Origin: Lentzea sp. NBRC 105346
Lineage (GTDB): Bacteria; Actinomycetota; Actinomycetes; Mycobacteriales; Pseudonocardiaceae
NCBI RefSeq assembly: GCF_030269605.1
Contig: NZ_BSTQ01000023.1
Coordinates: forward strand, 108,934 to 172,933
Direction of reading: 5' to 3'
DNA: 64,000 bases
Part shown: positions 51,657-61,168 of the stretch, piece by piece
Position numbering within the stretch: the stretch's first letter is position 1
Layout: every line of letters begins with the position of its first letter
Notes under the pieces: generated by a model
Told to the model about the DNA's origin: nothing
The model's database searches: none
The model's input: only the letters and a program-made list of their open reading frames with translations
Made by a program: the position numbers and the translations under genes

Positions 51657-52115
51657 GTGGATGTGGAACTATACGAGAGAGCGTATAACCATCCAGACTC
51701 GGCGAAGCTCATCGCGGAGCTTCAGCAGGTGTTCGTCGTCCGCTACGGCAGTGAGGACGTCACGCCCGTCGACCCCGCCCAGTTCGCCGCGCCGAACGGC
51801 TACTTCGCGGTCGGCTACCTCGACGAGGTCCCCATCGCGTGCGGCGGCTGGCGCGCCCGGCCCGAGATGGGCGCGGCCGAGATCAAACGCATGTACGTCG
51901 TCGAAGCCTTCCAGGGACGCGGGCTCTCTCGCACGTTCCTCGCGCACCTCGAGGCGACCGCGAAAAACGCGGGTCACTCGCGGATGATCCTCGAGACCGG
52001 CACCAAGCAGCCCGAGGCGATCGGCCTCTACGAGTCCAGCGGATACGCCGAGATCGAGAAGTTCGGTGTGTACAAGGACGAACCGGAAAGCGTTTGTTAC
52101 GGCAAGGACCTGTAG
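51657..52115 (+). CDS. GNAT-family acetyltransferase
   Basis: 152 residues. The acetyl-CoA site is in IKRMYVVEAFQGRGLSRTFLAHLE and the closing strand is IGLYESSGYAEI. Substrate unknown. GTG start 4 nt after the thiL stop, so it is coupled to it. Confidence 0.88.
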   Translation: MDVELYERAYNHPDSAKLIAELQQVFVVRYGSEDVTPVDPAQFAAPNGYFAVGYLDEVPIACGGWRARPEMGAAEIKRMYVVEAFQGRGLSRTFLAHLEATAKNAGHSRMILETGTKQPEAIGLYESSGYAEIEKFGVYKDEPESVCYGKDL

Positions 52116-52124
52116 GTTCGCCGT

Positions 52125-52646
52125 ATGGCCATCTATGCACTCGGGGAGTACGAACCGCAGATCCATCCGGAGGCCTATGTGCACCCGGATGCGACCGTCA
52201 TCGGTGACGTGCGGATCGGCGCGTTCTCCTCGGTATGGCCACAGGCCGTGCTGCGCGGCGACTACGGGCGCATCGAGATCGGCGAGCGCACCAGCGTCCA
52301 GGACGGCACGGTGATCCACTGCACCGAGGTGCACCCGGTGCACATCGGCTCGTCCTGCGTGATCGGCCACAACGTGCACATCGAGGGCGCCACCATTGGC
52401 GACGACTGCCTGATCGCGTCGGGTTCGGTGGTGCTCAACGGTTCCATCGTCGGCAACGGCGCCATCCTCGGCGCCGGCGCCGTGATGTCGTTCGACGGAC
52501 GTCTGCCCGAACGCTCGATGGCCCTGGGCGTGCCCGCGCGGGTGCGCGAAGGCCATGTCGTGCCGGAAAAGGCGTGGAGTTTCATCGTCGAGAAATACGT
52601 CTCCAACATTGAGGTGTACCGCTCGGGATTGCGCAGGCTCGACTGA
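52125..52646 (+). CDS. gamma-carbonic-anhydrase-like hexapeptide protein
   Basis: 173 residues of left-handed beta-helix repeats (VHPDATVIGDVRIGAFSSVWPQAVLRGD, IGERTSVQDGTVIH). The three metal-binding His positions of the PaaY/CaiE/gamma-CA group are present (VIHCTEVHPVH and IGHNVHIEGA). Carbonic anhydrase activity is not assured. TAGGTT (52113-52118), overlapping the GNAT stop, ends 6 nt before the ATG. Confidence 0.85.
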   Translation: MAIYALGEYEPQIHPEAYVHPDATVIGDVRIGAFSSVWPQAVLRGDYGRIEIGERTSVQDGTVIHCTEVHPVHIGSSCVIGHNVHIEGATIGDDCLIASGSVVLNGSIVGNGAILGAGAVMSFDGRLPERSMALGVPARVREGHVVPEKAWSFIVEKYVSNIEVYRSGLRRLD

Positions 52647-52661
52647 GTAGGGTTCTCCGCC

Positions 52662-53336
52662 GTGGCAAAACCTCTCGCTGAGATCGTCGACCCCGGCTGG
52701 GCGGAAGCACTTGCCCCGGTCGAAGACCGCATCACGGCCATGGGCGAGTTCCTGCGCGCCGAGGTCGCCGCGGGCCGCACCTACCTGCCGGCCGGCGAGA
52801 ACGTGCTGCGGGCGTTCAAGCAGCCGTTCCACCAGGTGCGCGTGCTGATCGTGGGCCAGGACCCGTACCCGACGCCCGGCCACGCCGTCGGCCTGTCGTT
52901 CTCGGTGGCGCCCGAGGTCCGGCCGCTGCCGAAGTCCTTGGTCAACATCTTCAACGAGTACGCCAAGGATCTCGGGCATCCGTTGCCCGCCAACGGAGAT
53001 CTCACCCCGTGGTCCGAGCGCGGCGTGCTGTTGCTGAACAGGGCGCTGACCGTCCAGCCCGGCAAGCCCAACGCGCACCAGGGCAAGGGCTGGGAAGAGG
53101 TGACGGAGCAGGCGATCCGTGCGCTCGCCGCGCGGGACGCGCCGCTCGTGTCGATCCTGTGGGGCCGCAACGCGCGCAACCTGCGTCCGCTCCTGGACCC
53201 GTTGCCGTGCATCGAGTCCGCGCACCCGTCGCCGCTGTCCGCCCACGCCGGGTTCTTCGGGTCACGGCCGTTCAGCCGCGCCAACGAACTGCTGGAGAAG
53301 CAGGGCGCGGAGCCGATCGACTGGAAGCTCCCGTAG
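52662..53336 (+). CDS. ung: uracil-DNA glycosylase
   Basis: 224 residues, family 1 UDG. It removes uracil from DNA. Asp67 is in VGQDPYPTPGHAVGLSFS and His188 in HPSPLSAHAGFFGSRPFS. GTG start with TAGGGT (52648-52653) 8 nt upstream. Confidence 0.96.
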   Translation: MAKPLAEIVDPGWAEALAPVEDRITAMGEFLRAEVAAGRTYLPAGENVLRAFKQPFHQVRVLIVGQDPYPTPGHAVGLSFSVAPEVRPLPKSLVNIFNEYAKDLGHPLPANGDLTPWSERGVLLLNRALTVQPGKPNAHQGKGWEEVTEQAIRALAARDAPLVSILWGRNARNLRPLLDPLPCIESAHPSPLSAHAGFFGSRPFSRANELLEKQGAEPIDWKLP

Positions 53337-53394
53337 TTCACCGCCCGCGAAATCCAATGTGGTCCGGTGGCGCTCGTCAGTAGCGTCGCTGGAC

Positions 53395-54576
53395 ATGTGG
53401 GGGAAGCGCGACCTGTCGCTGGTCGTCAGCGGCGCTGTGGTGACCGAGTTCGGCAACGCGATCACGATGATCGTCCTGCTGCTGTGGGCGACGCCGATCA
53501 GCCCGCTGCTCGTCGCGGGCGTCCTGATCGCCGAACTGCTGCCGATCGCACTGGGCGCCCCGGTCGCGGGCTGGCTGGTCGACCGGTTCCCCAACCGCAG
53601 GCTGATCATCCTGACGCTCCTGGCCCAGGGCGCCGCAACGGCCGTGATCGCCGCGGTCGTGGGCAACCCGGTCCTCGTCCTGGCCCTGGTGTTCGTCTCG
53701 GGCTGCGGCCGGGCGATCACTGCGCCCGCGATGTCGGCTCTGATTCCGCACGTCGCGGGCGAGGAGAACTCGACCAGGGCCTACGCCTGGATGGGCACCG
53801 GCCGCAGCCTGGGTCTGCTCACGGGCGCCACGGGAGGCGCACTGCTCGCCGGTCAGGTCGGGTACGGCCCGGCCATGCTCATCGACGGCGGCACGTTCGT
53901 GATCTACGCCCTGATCCTGACGCTCGTCAGAGCCGAACGCCGGGGCGACCACGAGCAGCGTCCGAGTGCGCTGGCGGGTATCCGGCATGTCCGCACGGAC
54001 AAGGTCCTCCTGGCGGGCATCAGCGGCCTGGCGATGTTCATCGGCTGCATCGTGGTGATCAACGTCGCAGACCCGGCCTACGTCCGGTACGTGCTCAACG
54101 GCGACGAGTTCACGCTGGGCGCGCTGCAGTCGTGCTGGATGGTCGGTGTCATCGCGGGCAACCGCATCGCGGCGCGACTCAGGACCGAGCACCAGGTCAC
54201 GAGCTGGCTGGGCTGGGCGGGAGTGGGCATCGGTGTCGCGGTCTGCATCCCGGCGGCCGTGCCGCACGTGGCCGCGAGCGCGATCGGCTGGCTGCTCGGT
54301 GGCACCTGCAACGGCATCGACAACGTCACGGAGAAGGCGCTGGTCCGCATGCGCACGCCCGACGAGATGCGCGGACGCGTGTTCGCGGCGGTCAGCTCGG
54401 TGACGAACGCGGCCAACCTGCTCGGCACGGCGGCCGGTGGCCTGTTGATGCTGGTCATGGGCCCGCGATGGGTGTTCGCGATCGGCGGCGCGGGCGCGAT
54501 CGTGACCGGGATCGCCTGCCTGATCATGGTCCGGAAAGCAAAAAGCCCGGCCGAAGCCGGGCTTCTCACGTCTTAG
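53395..54576 (+). CDS. MFS transporter
   Basis: 393 residues, about twelve membrane helices. The MFS cytoplasmic-loop motif is GWLVDRFPNRRLIIL. It resembles the drug-efflux-like MFS_3 group; substrate unknown. TAGCGT (53381-53386) ends 8 nt before the ATG. The last coding bases (KSPAEAGL) form the hairpin that terminates rpmB from the other strand. Confidence 0.87.
   Translation: MWGKRDLSLVVSGAVVTEFGNAITMIVLLLWATPISPLLVAGVLIAELLPIALGAPVAGWLVDRFPNRRLIILTLLAQGAATAVIAAVVGNPVLVLALVFVSGCGRAITAPAMSALIPHVAGEENSTRAYAWMGTGRSLGLLTGATGGALLAGQVGYGPAMLIDGGTFVIYALILTLVRAERRGDHEQRPSALAGIRHVRTDKVLLAGISGLAMFIGCIVVINVADPAYVRYVLNGDEFTLGALQSCWMVGVIAGNRIAARLRTEHQVTSWLGWAGVGIGVAVCIPAAVPHVAASAIGWLLGGTCNGIDNVTEKALVRMRTPDEMRGRVFAAVSSVTNAANLLGTAAGGLLMLVMGPRWVFAIGGAGAIVTGIACLIMVRKAKSPAEAGLLTS
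54539..54564 (-). terminator. rpmB terminator inside the MFS coding end
   Basis: On the minus strand AAGCCCGGC-TTCG-GCCGGGCTT (54564-54543) is followed by a T-tract (complement of the A-run at 54540-54544), 21 nt after the rpmB stop. The same bases encode the C-terminus of the MFS protein. Confidence 0.85.
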
Positions 54577-54585
54577 GCACTGGCC

Positions 54586-54786
54586 TCAGCCGCGAACGAC
54601 CTTGCCGGCCTTCAGGCACGAGGTGCACACGTTCAGCCGCTGGCGCTGCGAGGACGAGACCTTCGCGCGCACGGACTGGATGTTCGGGTTCCAGCGGCGG
54701 TTCGTCTTCCGCTGGGAGTGCGAAACCGAATGGCCGAAGCCCGGCCCCTTGCCACAGACGTCGCACACGGCAGCCACGTCAGCCAC
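54586..54786 (-). CDS. rpmB: 50S ribosomal protein L28 (zinc-binding form)
   Basis: 66 residues. Two CxxC pairs (Cys8/Cys11 and Cys54/Cys57) make this the zinc-ribbon (C+) form. Actinobacteria often carry a second, cysteine-free copy elsewhere that replaces it under zinc shortage. Signature CDVCGKGPGFGHSVSHSQRKTNRRW. Confidence 0.96.
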   Translation of the reverse strand: MADVAAVCDVCGKGPGFGHSVSHSQRKTNRRWNPNIQSVRAKVSSSQRQRLNVCTSCLKAGKVVRG

Positions 54787-54909
54787 TCCTTCATAAAGAT
54801 TGCTGGTGTCTCACGCCCCGGTGGGCGCGCAAGCGTGCACAAGCCTCAACCGGGCACGGCAACCCAGCAAGGGTAGCCGGTGGCCTCCACGCAGACCAAA
54901 CCGGGTGGA

Positions 54910-54915
54910 TACTCT
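54910..54915 (+). promoter_or_regulatory. -10 box TACTCT before the DAK2 gene
   Basis: TACTCT ends 7 nt before the ATG at 54923; leaderless spacing. It argues for this start over longer in-frame readings that run into the rpmB promoter region. Confidence 0.45.
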
Positions 54916-54922
54916 CCCCGCC

Positions 54923-56521
54923 ATGCACGATCTGGATGCGGTGGCGGTGCGGCGGTGGGCGGACGCGTGCGTCCGGTCCTTGGACGCGAATCGTGAGGCC
55001 ATCGACCAGATCAACGTCTTCCCCGTCCCCGACGGTGACACGGGGACGAACCTGCTGCACACGATGCAGTCCGCCTTGGACGCTCTGCTCCGGGCGCCCC
55101 TGACCACGGTCGGCGAGGCGCTGTCCGCGCTGGCCAAGGGGGCGCTGCAGGGAGCGCGCGGCAACTCGGGCGTGATCCTGTCGCAGGTGCTCAGAGGCCT
55201 CGCGGAGGCCGTTCAGAACACCAACGAGGTCACCGGCACGGCGTTGAAGAAAGCGCTCACCAGGGCCGACGAGCTGGCCACGGCCGCCGTCTCCAACCCT
55301 GTCGCGGGAACCGTCCTCAGCGTGCTTCACGCGACCGCCGAGGCCGCCAACGAGACCGACACGGACGACCTCGACCAGATCGTCGTGGTCGCGGCCAAGG
55401 CGGCCGCCAAGGCCCTGGCCGAGACACCGCGCCAGCTCGCCGTGCTGGCCAAGGCCGGGGTGGTCGACGCAGGTGGGCGGGGCCTCGTTGTGTTGTTGGA
55501 CACACTGGCCGCCGTCGTGACCGGCACGGAGGTCGAGACACCGCCGCAGAGCGTCGTGCCCAGGACCATCGAGAGCCTGACCACCGCGCGCGAGGCCGGG
55601 TCCACCGAGTTCGAGTACGAGGTCATGTACCTGCTCGACGGCGCGGACGACACCGAGCAGCTCAAGCGCGACCTGTGCCAGCTCGGCGACTGCGTCTCGG
55701 TCGTCGGGGACGGCGCCGGGCTGTGGACCGTGCACGTGCACTGCAACGACATCGGCGCGGCCGTCGAGAGCGGCGTGCGGGCCGGGCGGCCGCATCGGAT
55801 CACCGTGCAGCGGTTCGCGGACCAGATCGAGGCGCAGGCGTCCCGGTTCGTGAAGGACCGCGCGATCCTCGTGCTGGCCAGCGGTGCGGTCGACCTGTTC
55901 CGCGCCGAGGGCGCCGCCGTCGTCGACCTCGCGCACGACATCACGGCGAACGACCTGCTCAGCGCCATCGTCGGCACGCGGGCGCGGCACGTCGCGATCC
56001 TGCCCGGCGACCCGGACGTGCGCGACGAGCTCGACGAGGCCGTCGCCTACGCGGGCGCGGCCGGTCAGGACGTCGTCGTCGTGCCGACGGCCTCACCGGT
56101 GCAGGCGCTGGCCGCACTCGCCGTGCACGACCCGAACCGGCGCGCGGGCGACGACGTCGTCGCGATGGCCGAGGCCTCGGCCGCCACCCGGCGCGGCGAG
56201 CTCAGCGTGTCCGAGAACGAGGCCATCACGTGGGTCGGCCGCTGCCAGCCCGGTGACCTGCTCGGCATGCTCGACGGCGAGGTCGTGCTCATCGAGCCGG
56301 GACCGCCGTCGCCGGAGAACCTCAGCGACCTCGCGTGCCGGCTCGTCGACCGGATGCTCGCCGGCGGTGGCGAACTGGTCACGCTGATCCTGGGCGAGGC
56401 GTGCCCAGAGGGCCTCGTCGACGTGTTGGAGGACCATCTGCGGGTCACCCATCCGGAGGTGGAAGTGACCGCGTATCCGGGTGGCCAGCCGGACGCCGTG
56501 ATTTTTGTCGGTGTCGAGTAG
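54923..56521 (+). CDS. DAK2/DegV-type fatty acid kinase subunit-like protein (YloV/FakA)
   Basis: 532 residues. The N-terminal DhaL (DAK2) domain has the ATP-Mg motif NVFPVPDGDTGTNLLHTM and GALQGARGNSGVILSQ. The linker and C-terminal DAK1-like half match FakA/YloV. FakA phosphorylates fatty acids held by a FakB (DegV) protein; no fakB is nearby. Conserved position between rpmB and recG. Cytoplasmic. Confidence 0.88.
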   Translation: MHDLDAVAVRRWADACVRSLDANREAIDQINVFPVPDGDTGTNLLHTMQSALDALLRAPLTTVGEALSALAKGALQGARGNSGVILSQVLRGLAEAVQNTNEVTGTALKKALTRADELATAAVSNPVAGTVLSVLHATAEAANETDTDDLDQIVVVAAKAAAKALAETPRQLAVLAKAGVVDAGGRGLVVLLDTLAAVVTGTEVETPPQSVVPRTIESLTTAREAGSTEFEYEVMYLLDGADDTEQLKRDLCQLGDCVSVVGDGAGLWTVHVHCNDIGAAVESGVRAGRPHRITVQRFADQIEAQASRFVKDRAILVLASGAVDLFRAEGAAVVDLAHDITANDLLSAIVGTRARHVAILPGDPDVRDELDEAVAYAGAAGQDVVVVPTASPVQALAALAVHDPNRRAGDDVVAMAEASAATRRGELSVSENEAITWVGRCQPGDLLGMLDGEVVLIEPGPPSPENLSDLACRLVDRMLAGGGELVTLILGEACPEGLVDVLEDHLRVTHPEVEVTAYPGGQPDAVIFVGVE

Positions 56522-56534
56522 TACAAAGGCAGCG

Positions 56535-58718
56535 ATGATCTCCTTCGACGACAAGCTGCAGCCGTTGCTCGGCAAGAAGAGCGCCGACGCACTGGAGACC
56601 GGCCTCGGCATCACGACGGTCGGCGACCTGCTGCGCCACTACCCGCGTCGCTACGACGAGCGCGGCAAGCTCACCGAGATCGCGTCGCTGGAGCTCGACG
56701 AGCACGTCACCGTGCAGGCCAAGGTCAATAAGTGCACCAAGCGGCGGATGAAGAGCCGGCACGGGCACATGACCGAGGCGGTCATCACGGACGGCACTAG
56801 CGAACTGCACCTCGTCTTCTTCGGCGGCCCGGCGCACTCGGCGGAGAAGGAGCTGCTGCCCGGCACGAAGGCGATGTTCGCGGGCAAGGTCGGTCAGTTC
56901 CGCAACAAGCTGCAGCTCGCGCACCCGGCCTTCGAGATCCTCACCGAGGACTCGTCGGGGTCGGACTTCCTGAAGGCCTTCCTGCCCGTCTACCCGGCGT
57001 CGCAGCAGATCAACACGTGGAACATCGAGAACTGCGTCAAGCAGCTGCTGGAGGTGTGGGACGGCGTCGCCACCGATCCGCTTCCGGAGGAGCTGCGCGA
57101 ACGCCACGAGCTGATCGGGCTCGAGAAGGCGTTGCGGGCGATCCACCGCCCGGAGAGCTGGGCGGAGATCTCGCTCGCGCGCAAGCGGTTGAAGTGGGAC
57201 GAGGCGCTCGCCGTCCAGCTCGCCCTGGCGCAGCGCCGCAAGTCCGCCGGTGCGCGACCGGCTCCGTCGTGCGCCCCGAAGAAGGGCGGAATCCTCGACG
57301 CGTTCGACGCGCGGTTGCCGTTCAAGCTCACCAACGGGCAGGTCGAGGTGGGCGAGCAGATCGCGCACGACATCACCGTGACGCACCCGATGAACCGCCT
57401 CCTGCAAGGAGAAGTCGGCTCGGGAAAAACCATGGTGGCTCTTAGAGCAATGCTCCAGGTCGTCGACTCGGGCCGCCAGGCCGCGATGCTCGCCCCCACG
57501 GAAGTCCTTGCGGCACAACACGCCCGCTCGTTGCGCGAGATGCTCGGCGACCTGGCGGAGGCGGGTCAGCTGGGCGGCGCGGAGAACGCGACGCGCGTGA
57601 CGTTGCTGACGGGTTCGATGAACACGGCGCAACGCAAGCAGGCGCTGCTGGACATCATGACCGGCGAGGCGGGCATCGTCGTCGGCACGCACGCGATCAT
57701 CCAGGAGAAGGTGGAGTTCCACTCGCTGGCGCTGGTCGTCGTCGACGAGCAGCACCGCTTCGGCGTCGAGCAACGCGACGCGCTGCGGGCCCGTGCGGGC
57801 AAGGAGAACCCGCACGTGCTGGTGATGACCGCGACCCCGATCCCGCGCACGGTCGCGATGACGGTCTACGGCGACCTCGAGGTCTCCGCGCTGCGCGAAC
57901 TGCCGCAGGGGCGCTCGCCGATCAAGACGTCCGTGGTGCCCGCCAAGGACAAGCCCGCGTGGCTGGACCGGGCGTTCGCGCGGGTGCGTGAGGAGGTCGC
58001 CAAGGGGCATCAGGCGTACTTCGTGTGCCCGCGCATCGGCGACGGCGACAATGGCGACAGCGACGAGGAAGAACCGCCGGCCGAGGACGGCTCGGAGAAC
58101 AAGCGCCCGCCGCTGTCGGTCGTCGACGTGGCGAACGCGCTGGTCGCGGGCCCGTTGAAGGGGCTGCGCGTCGAGATCCTGCACGGCCGCATGCCGTCGG
58201 ACGAGAAGGACGCCGTCATGCGCGCCTTCGCGGCGAACGAGGTGAACGTGCTCGTGGCGACGACGGTCGTCGAGGTCGGCGTGAACGTCCCGAACGCCAC
58301 CGTCATGGCCATCATGGACGCCGACCGCTTCGGCGTGAGCCAGCTGCACCAGCTGCGCGGCCGCGTCGGCCGGGGCAGCGCGCCGGGGCTGTGCCTGCTC
58401 GTCACCGACATGCCCGAGATGACGACGACCATGGAACGCCTGCGCGCGGTCGAGTCCACTTTGGACGGCTTCGAGCTCGCCGAGCTGGACCTGCGGTTGC
58501 GCCGCGAGGGCGACATCCTCGGGGCCGCGCAGTCCGGCAAGCGGTCGGCGTTGAAGATGCTGTCGCTGCTGGAGGACGTGGACGTTATTGCTGCCTCACG
58601 GGTGGAGGCGCAGGAGTTCGTGGACGACGACCCGGACCTGAAGAAGCAGCCGGGCCTGGCGTCGATGGTGGCCGCACTGTTGACCGATGAACGCGCGGAG
58701 TTCCTGGTAAAGGCTTAA
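56535..58718 (+). CDS. recG: ATP-dependent DNA helicase RecG
   Basis: 727 residues. Remodels stalled forks and D-loops. Order: wedge/OB domain (1-150), helicase with Walker A GEVGSGKT near 297, DEQHRFGVEQRD near 403, motif VMTATPIPRT, and the C-terminal helicase lobe QLHQLRGRVGRGSAPGLCLL. An acidic insert (DGDNGDSDEEEP) near residue 505 is common in actinobacterial RecG. ATG 56535 follows the DAK2 stop by 13 nt. Confidence 0.95.
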   Translation: MISFDDKLQPLLGKKSADALETGLGITTVGDLLRHYPRRYDERGKLTEIASLELDEHVTVQAKVNKCTKRRMKSRHGHMTEAVITDGTSELHLVFFGGPAHSAEKELLPGTKAMFAGKVGQFRNKLQLAHPAFEILTEDSSGSDFLKAFLPVYPASQQINTWNIENCVKQLLEVWDGVATDPLPEELRERHELIGLEKALRAIHRPESWAEISLARKRLKWDEALAVQLALAQRRKSAGARPAPSCAPKKGGILDAFDARLPFKLTNGQVEVGEQIAHDITVTHPMNRLLQGEVGSGKTMVALRAMLQVVDSGRQAAMLAPTEVLAAQHARSLREMLGDLAEAGQLGGAENATRVTLLTGSMNTAQRKQALLDIMTGEAGIVVGTHAIIQEKVEFHSLALVVVDEQHRFGVEQRDALRARAGKENPHVLVMTATPIPRTVAMTVYGDLEVSALRELPQGRSPIKTSVVPAKDKPAWLDRAFARVREEVAKGHQAYFVCPRIGDGDNGDSDEEEPPAEDGSENKRPPLSVVDVANALVAGPLKGLRVEILHGRMPSDEKDAVMRAFAANEVNVLVATTVVEVGVNVPNATVMAIMDADRFGVSQLHQLRGRVGRGSAPGLCLLVTDMPEMTTTMERLRAVESTLDGFELAELDLRLRREGDILGAAQSGKRSALKMLSLLEDVDVIAASRVEAQEFVDDDPDLKKQPGLASMVAALLTDERAEFLVKA

Positions 58719-58772
58719 TCCCACCCGATTGGGGAAAGGGTTTGGACCCGGTCCATGACCTAGCTTCGCCCC

Positions 58773-59627
58773 ATGACTTGTATACCTTCCACCGCGTACA
58801 GCCGGGATCTCGGTGACGAGCTGCGGCGCCTGCGGGAGACGCACACCAAGTTCACCGGCCGGTGGATGGGACACCTCGTCGGGTGGGACCAGAGCAAGAT
58901 CTCCAACGTCGAGAACGGCAAGGTGCGCGCGAGCGAGATCGACCTCGTGCAGTACCTCACTGCCTGCGGCAAGGACCGCGAGTTCATCGACGACTTCCTG
59001 AACCGCTACCGCAACGCCTTCGACAGCTACTTCGTGCAGGTGCCCGAGAACCTGCGCACGATGTCGATGGCTGAGGCGACGGCCAACAAGATCACCGGTT
59101 TCTACATGGTGGCGATCCCTGGCCTGTTGCAGACAGAGGACTATGCGCGCGAGTTGTTCAGGTGCCGCAACGGGGTGCCTCTCGACAAGATCGAGAGGGC
59201 CGTCCGCTTCCGGATGGACCGGCAGGCGATCCTGCAGCGCCACGATCGGCCCGCATGCACCTTCTTCGTGCATGAGTTGGCTCTGCGGATGAGGGTTGGC
59301 GGCCATCGCTTGATGGAGGAGCAGTACTGCAGGCTGATGCACCACACGCATTCGATCCGCATCGTGCCGCTCTCCAGCGGACCTGCAGGCGCCCTCAATG
59401 CAAGTTACGTGCTCTGGCAGTACGAGAAGGCTAACCCTGTGGCATTCAGCGAGAGTGATCTCGCCAAGGTGTTCGCGCAGGACGAGGCGGCAATCAACCG
59501 GTGTAAGGCGATCTTCGAGCGGCTGGATACCGTGGCGTTGGGTGAGGGACAATCGCGGAGCCTGCTGACGGATCTCGTCAGCCGATCGCGAGAGGGCCTC
59601 AATGCCACAGGACTTCGTTTGGCGTAA
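58773..59627 (+). CDS. XRE-family regulator with DUF5753 domain
   Basis: 284 residues: N-terminal HTH (about 15-70, LGDELRRLRETHTKFTGRWMGHLVGWDQSKISNVENGKV) and a DUF5753 domain (GLLQTEDYARELF, RQAILQRHDRPACTFFVHE). This is the standard partner of DUF397 proteins. Such pairs modulate development and antibiotic production in actinobacteria. TAGCTT 6 nt before the ATG suggests a leaderless mRNA. Its end overlaps the DUF397 gene by 26 bp. Confidence 0.9.
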   Translation: MTCIPSTAYSRDLGDELRRLRETHTKFTGRWMGHLVGWDQSKISNVENGKVRASEIDLVQYLTACGKDREFIDDFLNRYRNAFDSYFVQVPENLRTMSMAEATANKITGFYMVAIPGLLQTEDYARELFRCRNGVPLDKIERAVRFRMDRQAILQRHDRPACTFFVHELALRMRVGGHRLMEEQYCRLMHHTHSIRIVPLSSGPAGALNASYVLWQYEKANPVAFSESDLAKVFAQDEAAINRCKAIFERLDTVALGEGQSRSLLTDLVSRSREGLNATGLRLA

Positions 59628-59778
59628 GAGCAGCTACAGCAGCGGTAGCAGCGAAGACAGCGAATGCCTGGAGGTCGCGTTCGCAGACGCTGTGCACGTG
59701 CGGGACTCCAAGAACGCCGCTGGACCCGAGCTCGGCTTCTCGGAGGCGTCTTGGCGTGCCTTCGTCACTCGACTCTGA
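59602..59778 (+). CDS. DUF397 protein paired with the XRE regulator
   Basis: 58 residues, MPQDFVWRKSSYSSGSSEDS at the N-terminus and CLEVAFADAVHVRDSKNAAGP in the middle: the full DUF397 pattern (WRKSS, VEVA, VRDSK, W-AF). The ATG lies within the end of the XRE gene, so translation is coupled. It also overlaps the Crp-like gene that follows by 23 bp. Confidence 0.88.
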   Translation: MPQDFVWRKSSYSSGSSEDSECLEVAFADAVHVRDSKNAAGPELGFSEASWRAFVTRL

Positions 59779-60457
59779 GGCCTGGCCGCGCGGCAGCCTG
59801 CTCGCCGGTCTGTCGCCGAAGATGCAGGCGGTCGTCCTGGAGCTGGGCACGCCGGTTATGTTCGGCTCCCATCACGTGCTGCTCCGCGAGGGTGAACGCT
59901 CCACGCACGTGATCCTGCTGGTCGACGGCTTCGTGAAAGTCACGGCCACCACCCAGGAGGGCAGGCTCGCCCTCCTGGCCATCCGGGTCGGCGGCGAGAT
60001 CGTCGGCGAGCTGGGCAGCCTCGACGACCAGCCGCGCTCGGCGGACGTCACGACCGTCGGCCGGGTTCACGGCCGCGTGATCACGCAGGCCGACTTCCGT
60101 CGTTGTCTGGCCGAACACGCCGAGATCGCGCTCGCCGTCGCTCGCAACGTCGGTCAGAAGCTCCGCTGGGCCACGCGACGGCGAATCGACTTCGCGGGCC
60201 TCGAGGTGAAGGTCCGCCTGGCCCGCGTCCTGGTCGAGCTGGCCGCGCGGTACGGCCGCGACACCGCCGACGGCCTGATGATCGACCTCGAACTCACCCA
60301 GCCGGAGCTCGCGGCCCTGGTGGGCGCCGCCGAGCCGACCATCCACAAAGCACTGGCCGAGCTGCGCCGCAGAGGCGTGATCGAGACCAGGTACCGCTGC
60401 ACGGTCGTGCGCGACCTGGTGGCGTTGTGCGCCGCCGCGGGCGTGGATCCACCCTGA
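59756..60457 (+). CDS. Crp/Fnr-family regulator
   Basis: 233 residues: cNMP-binding-type jelly roll (about 15-130, VILLVDGFVKVTATTQEGRLALLAIRVGGEIVGELGSLDDQPRSADV) and Crp-type wHTH (ELTQPELAALVGAAEPTIHKALAELRRRGVIETR). The PBC region is partly conserved, so ligand binding is uncertain. GTG 59756 overlaps the DUF397 gene; a later start is possible. Confidence 0.87.
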   Translation: MPSSLDSEAWPRGSLLAGLSPKMQAVVLELGTPVMFGSHHVLLREGERSTHVILLVDGFVKVTATTQEGRLALLAIRVGGEIVGELGSLDDQPRSADVTTVGRVHGRVITQADFRRCLAEHAEIALAVARNVGQKLRWATRRRIDFAGLEVKVRLARVLVELAARYGRDTADGLMIDLELTQPELAALVGAAEPTIHKALAELRRRGVIETRYRCTVVRDLVALCAAAGVDPP

Positions 60458-60508
60458 TCCCGTCCTATTACGGGGTTTGGCCGCGCGAGATGTGGCGCAC
60501 TGGGACCC

Positions 60509-61168
60509 ATGACGGTGGTGATGTGCGCGGCGTGGCCCGCCACCAGCCTGTTGAGCAGGCTGAACGGCCAGGCGCGGGTGGCGTTGCTGGGGTTGGGGAC
60601 ACCGATCGGTTACCGGGCCCGGCAGGTGGTGTTCCGGTCAGGGGAGTGGGCCAGGCACGCGGTACTGCTGCTCGGCGGCGTCGCGACGCAGGTCGTGGAC
60701 GACGTGCCGGTCGCCGTGCTCGGCACGGGGGACCTGATCGAGCACCGGCCCCGCGTGGACGTGGTCGCCTGCGTTCCGCTGCAGGCCAGGCTGATCCACT
60801 CCGAACAGCTGCTGCGGTTCCTGCACCGCCACCCGGACGCGTGCGTCGAGGTCGCGCGATCGCTCGCCGCGCGCCTGCACCAGGCGCAGCTGCGGCACGC
60901 CGACGGGTTGACGTGCCCGCCGTCGGTGCGGGTCGCGCGAGTGCTGCTCGACGTGGCCGAGCGGTTCGGCGAGGTGCCGCTGAGCCAGTCCGAGGTGAGC
61001 GGGCTCGCCGGGGTGGCGTTGCGCACCGCGGAGAAGGCGTTGCAGGACATGGAGAACCGCGGTCTCGTGGAACGCTGCTACCGGCGGATCGTGATCACCG
61101 ACCTGCCCGGTCTCCGCGTCACGGCGGCCCCAGTTTCGTCAGGTCCAGCGCTTCACGCGTCAGACTGA
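60509..61168 (+). CDS. degenerate Crp-like regulator
   Basis: 219 residues with the same two-domain plan as the gene before it, but the sensory domain is shortened and lacks the G-E-G phosphate-binding run (VVDDVPVAVLGTGDLIEHRPRVDVVACVPLQ). The HTH is intact (PLSQSEVSGLAGVALRTAEKALQDMENRGLVER). Probably a divergent tandem duplicate that no longer binds cyclic nucleotide. The 3' end overlaps the convergent ATPase gene by 50 bp. Confidence 0.8.
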   Translation: MTVVMCAAWPATSLLSRLNGQARVALLGLGTPIGYRARQVVFRSGEWARHAVLLLGGVATQVVDDVPVAVLGTGDLIEHRPRVDVVACVPLQARLIHSEQLLRFLHRHPDACVEVARSLAARLHQAQLRHADGLTCPPSVRVARVLLDVAERFGEVPLSQSEVSGLAGVALRTAEKALQDMENRGLVERCYRRIVITDLPGLRVTAAPVSSGPALHASD

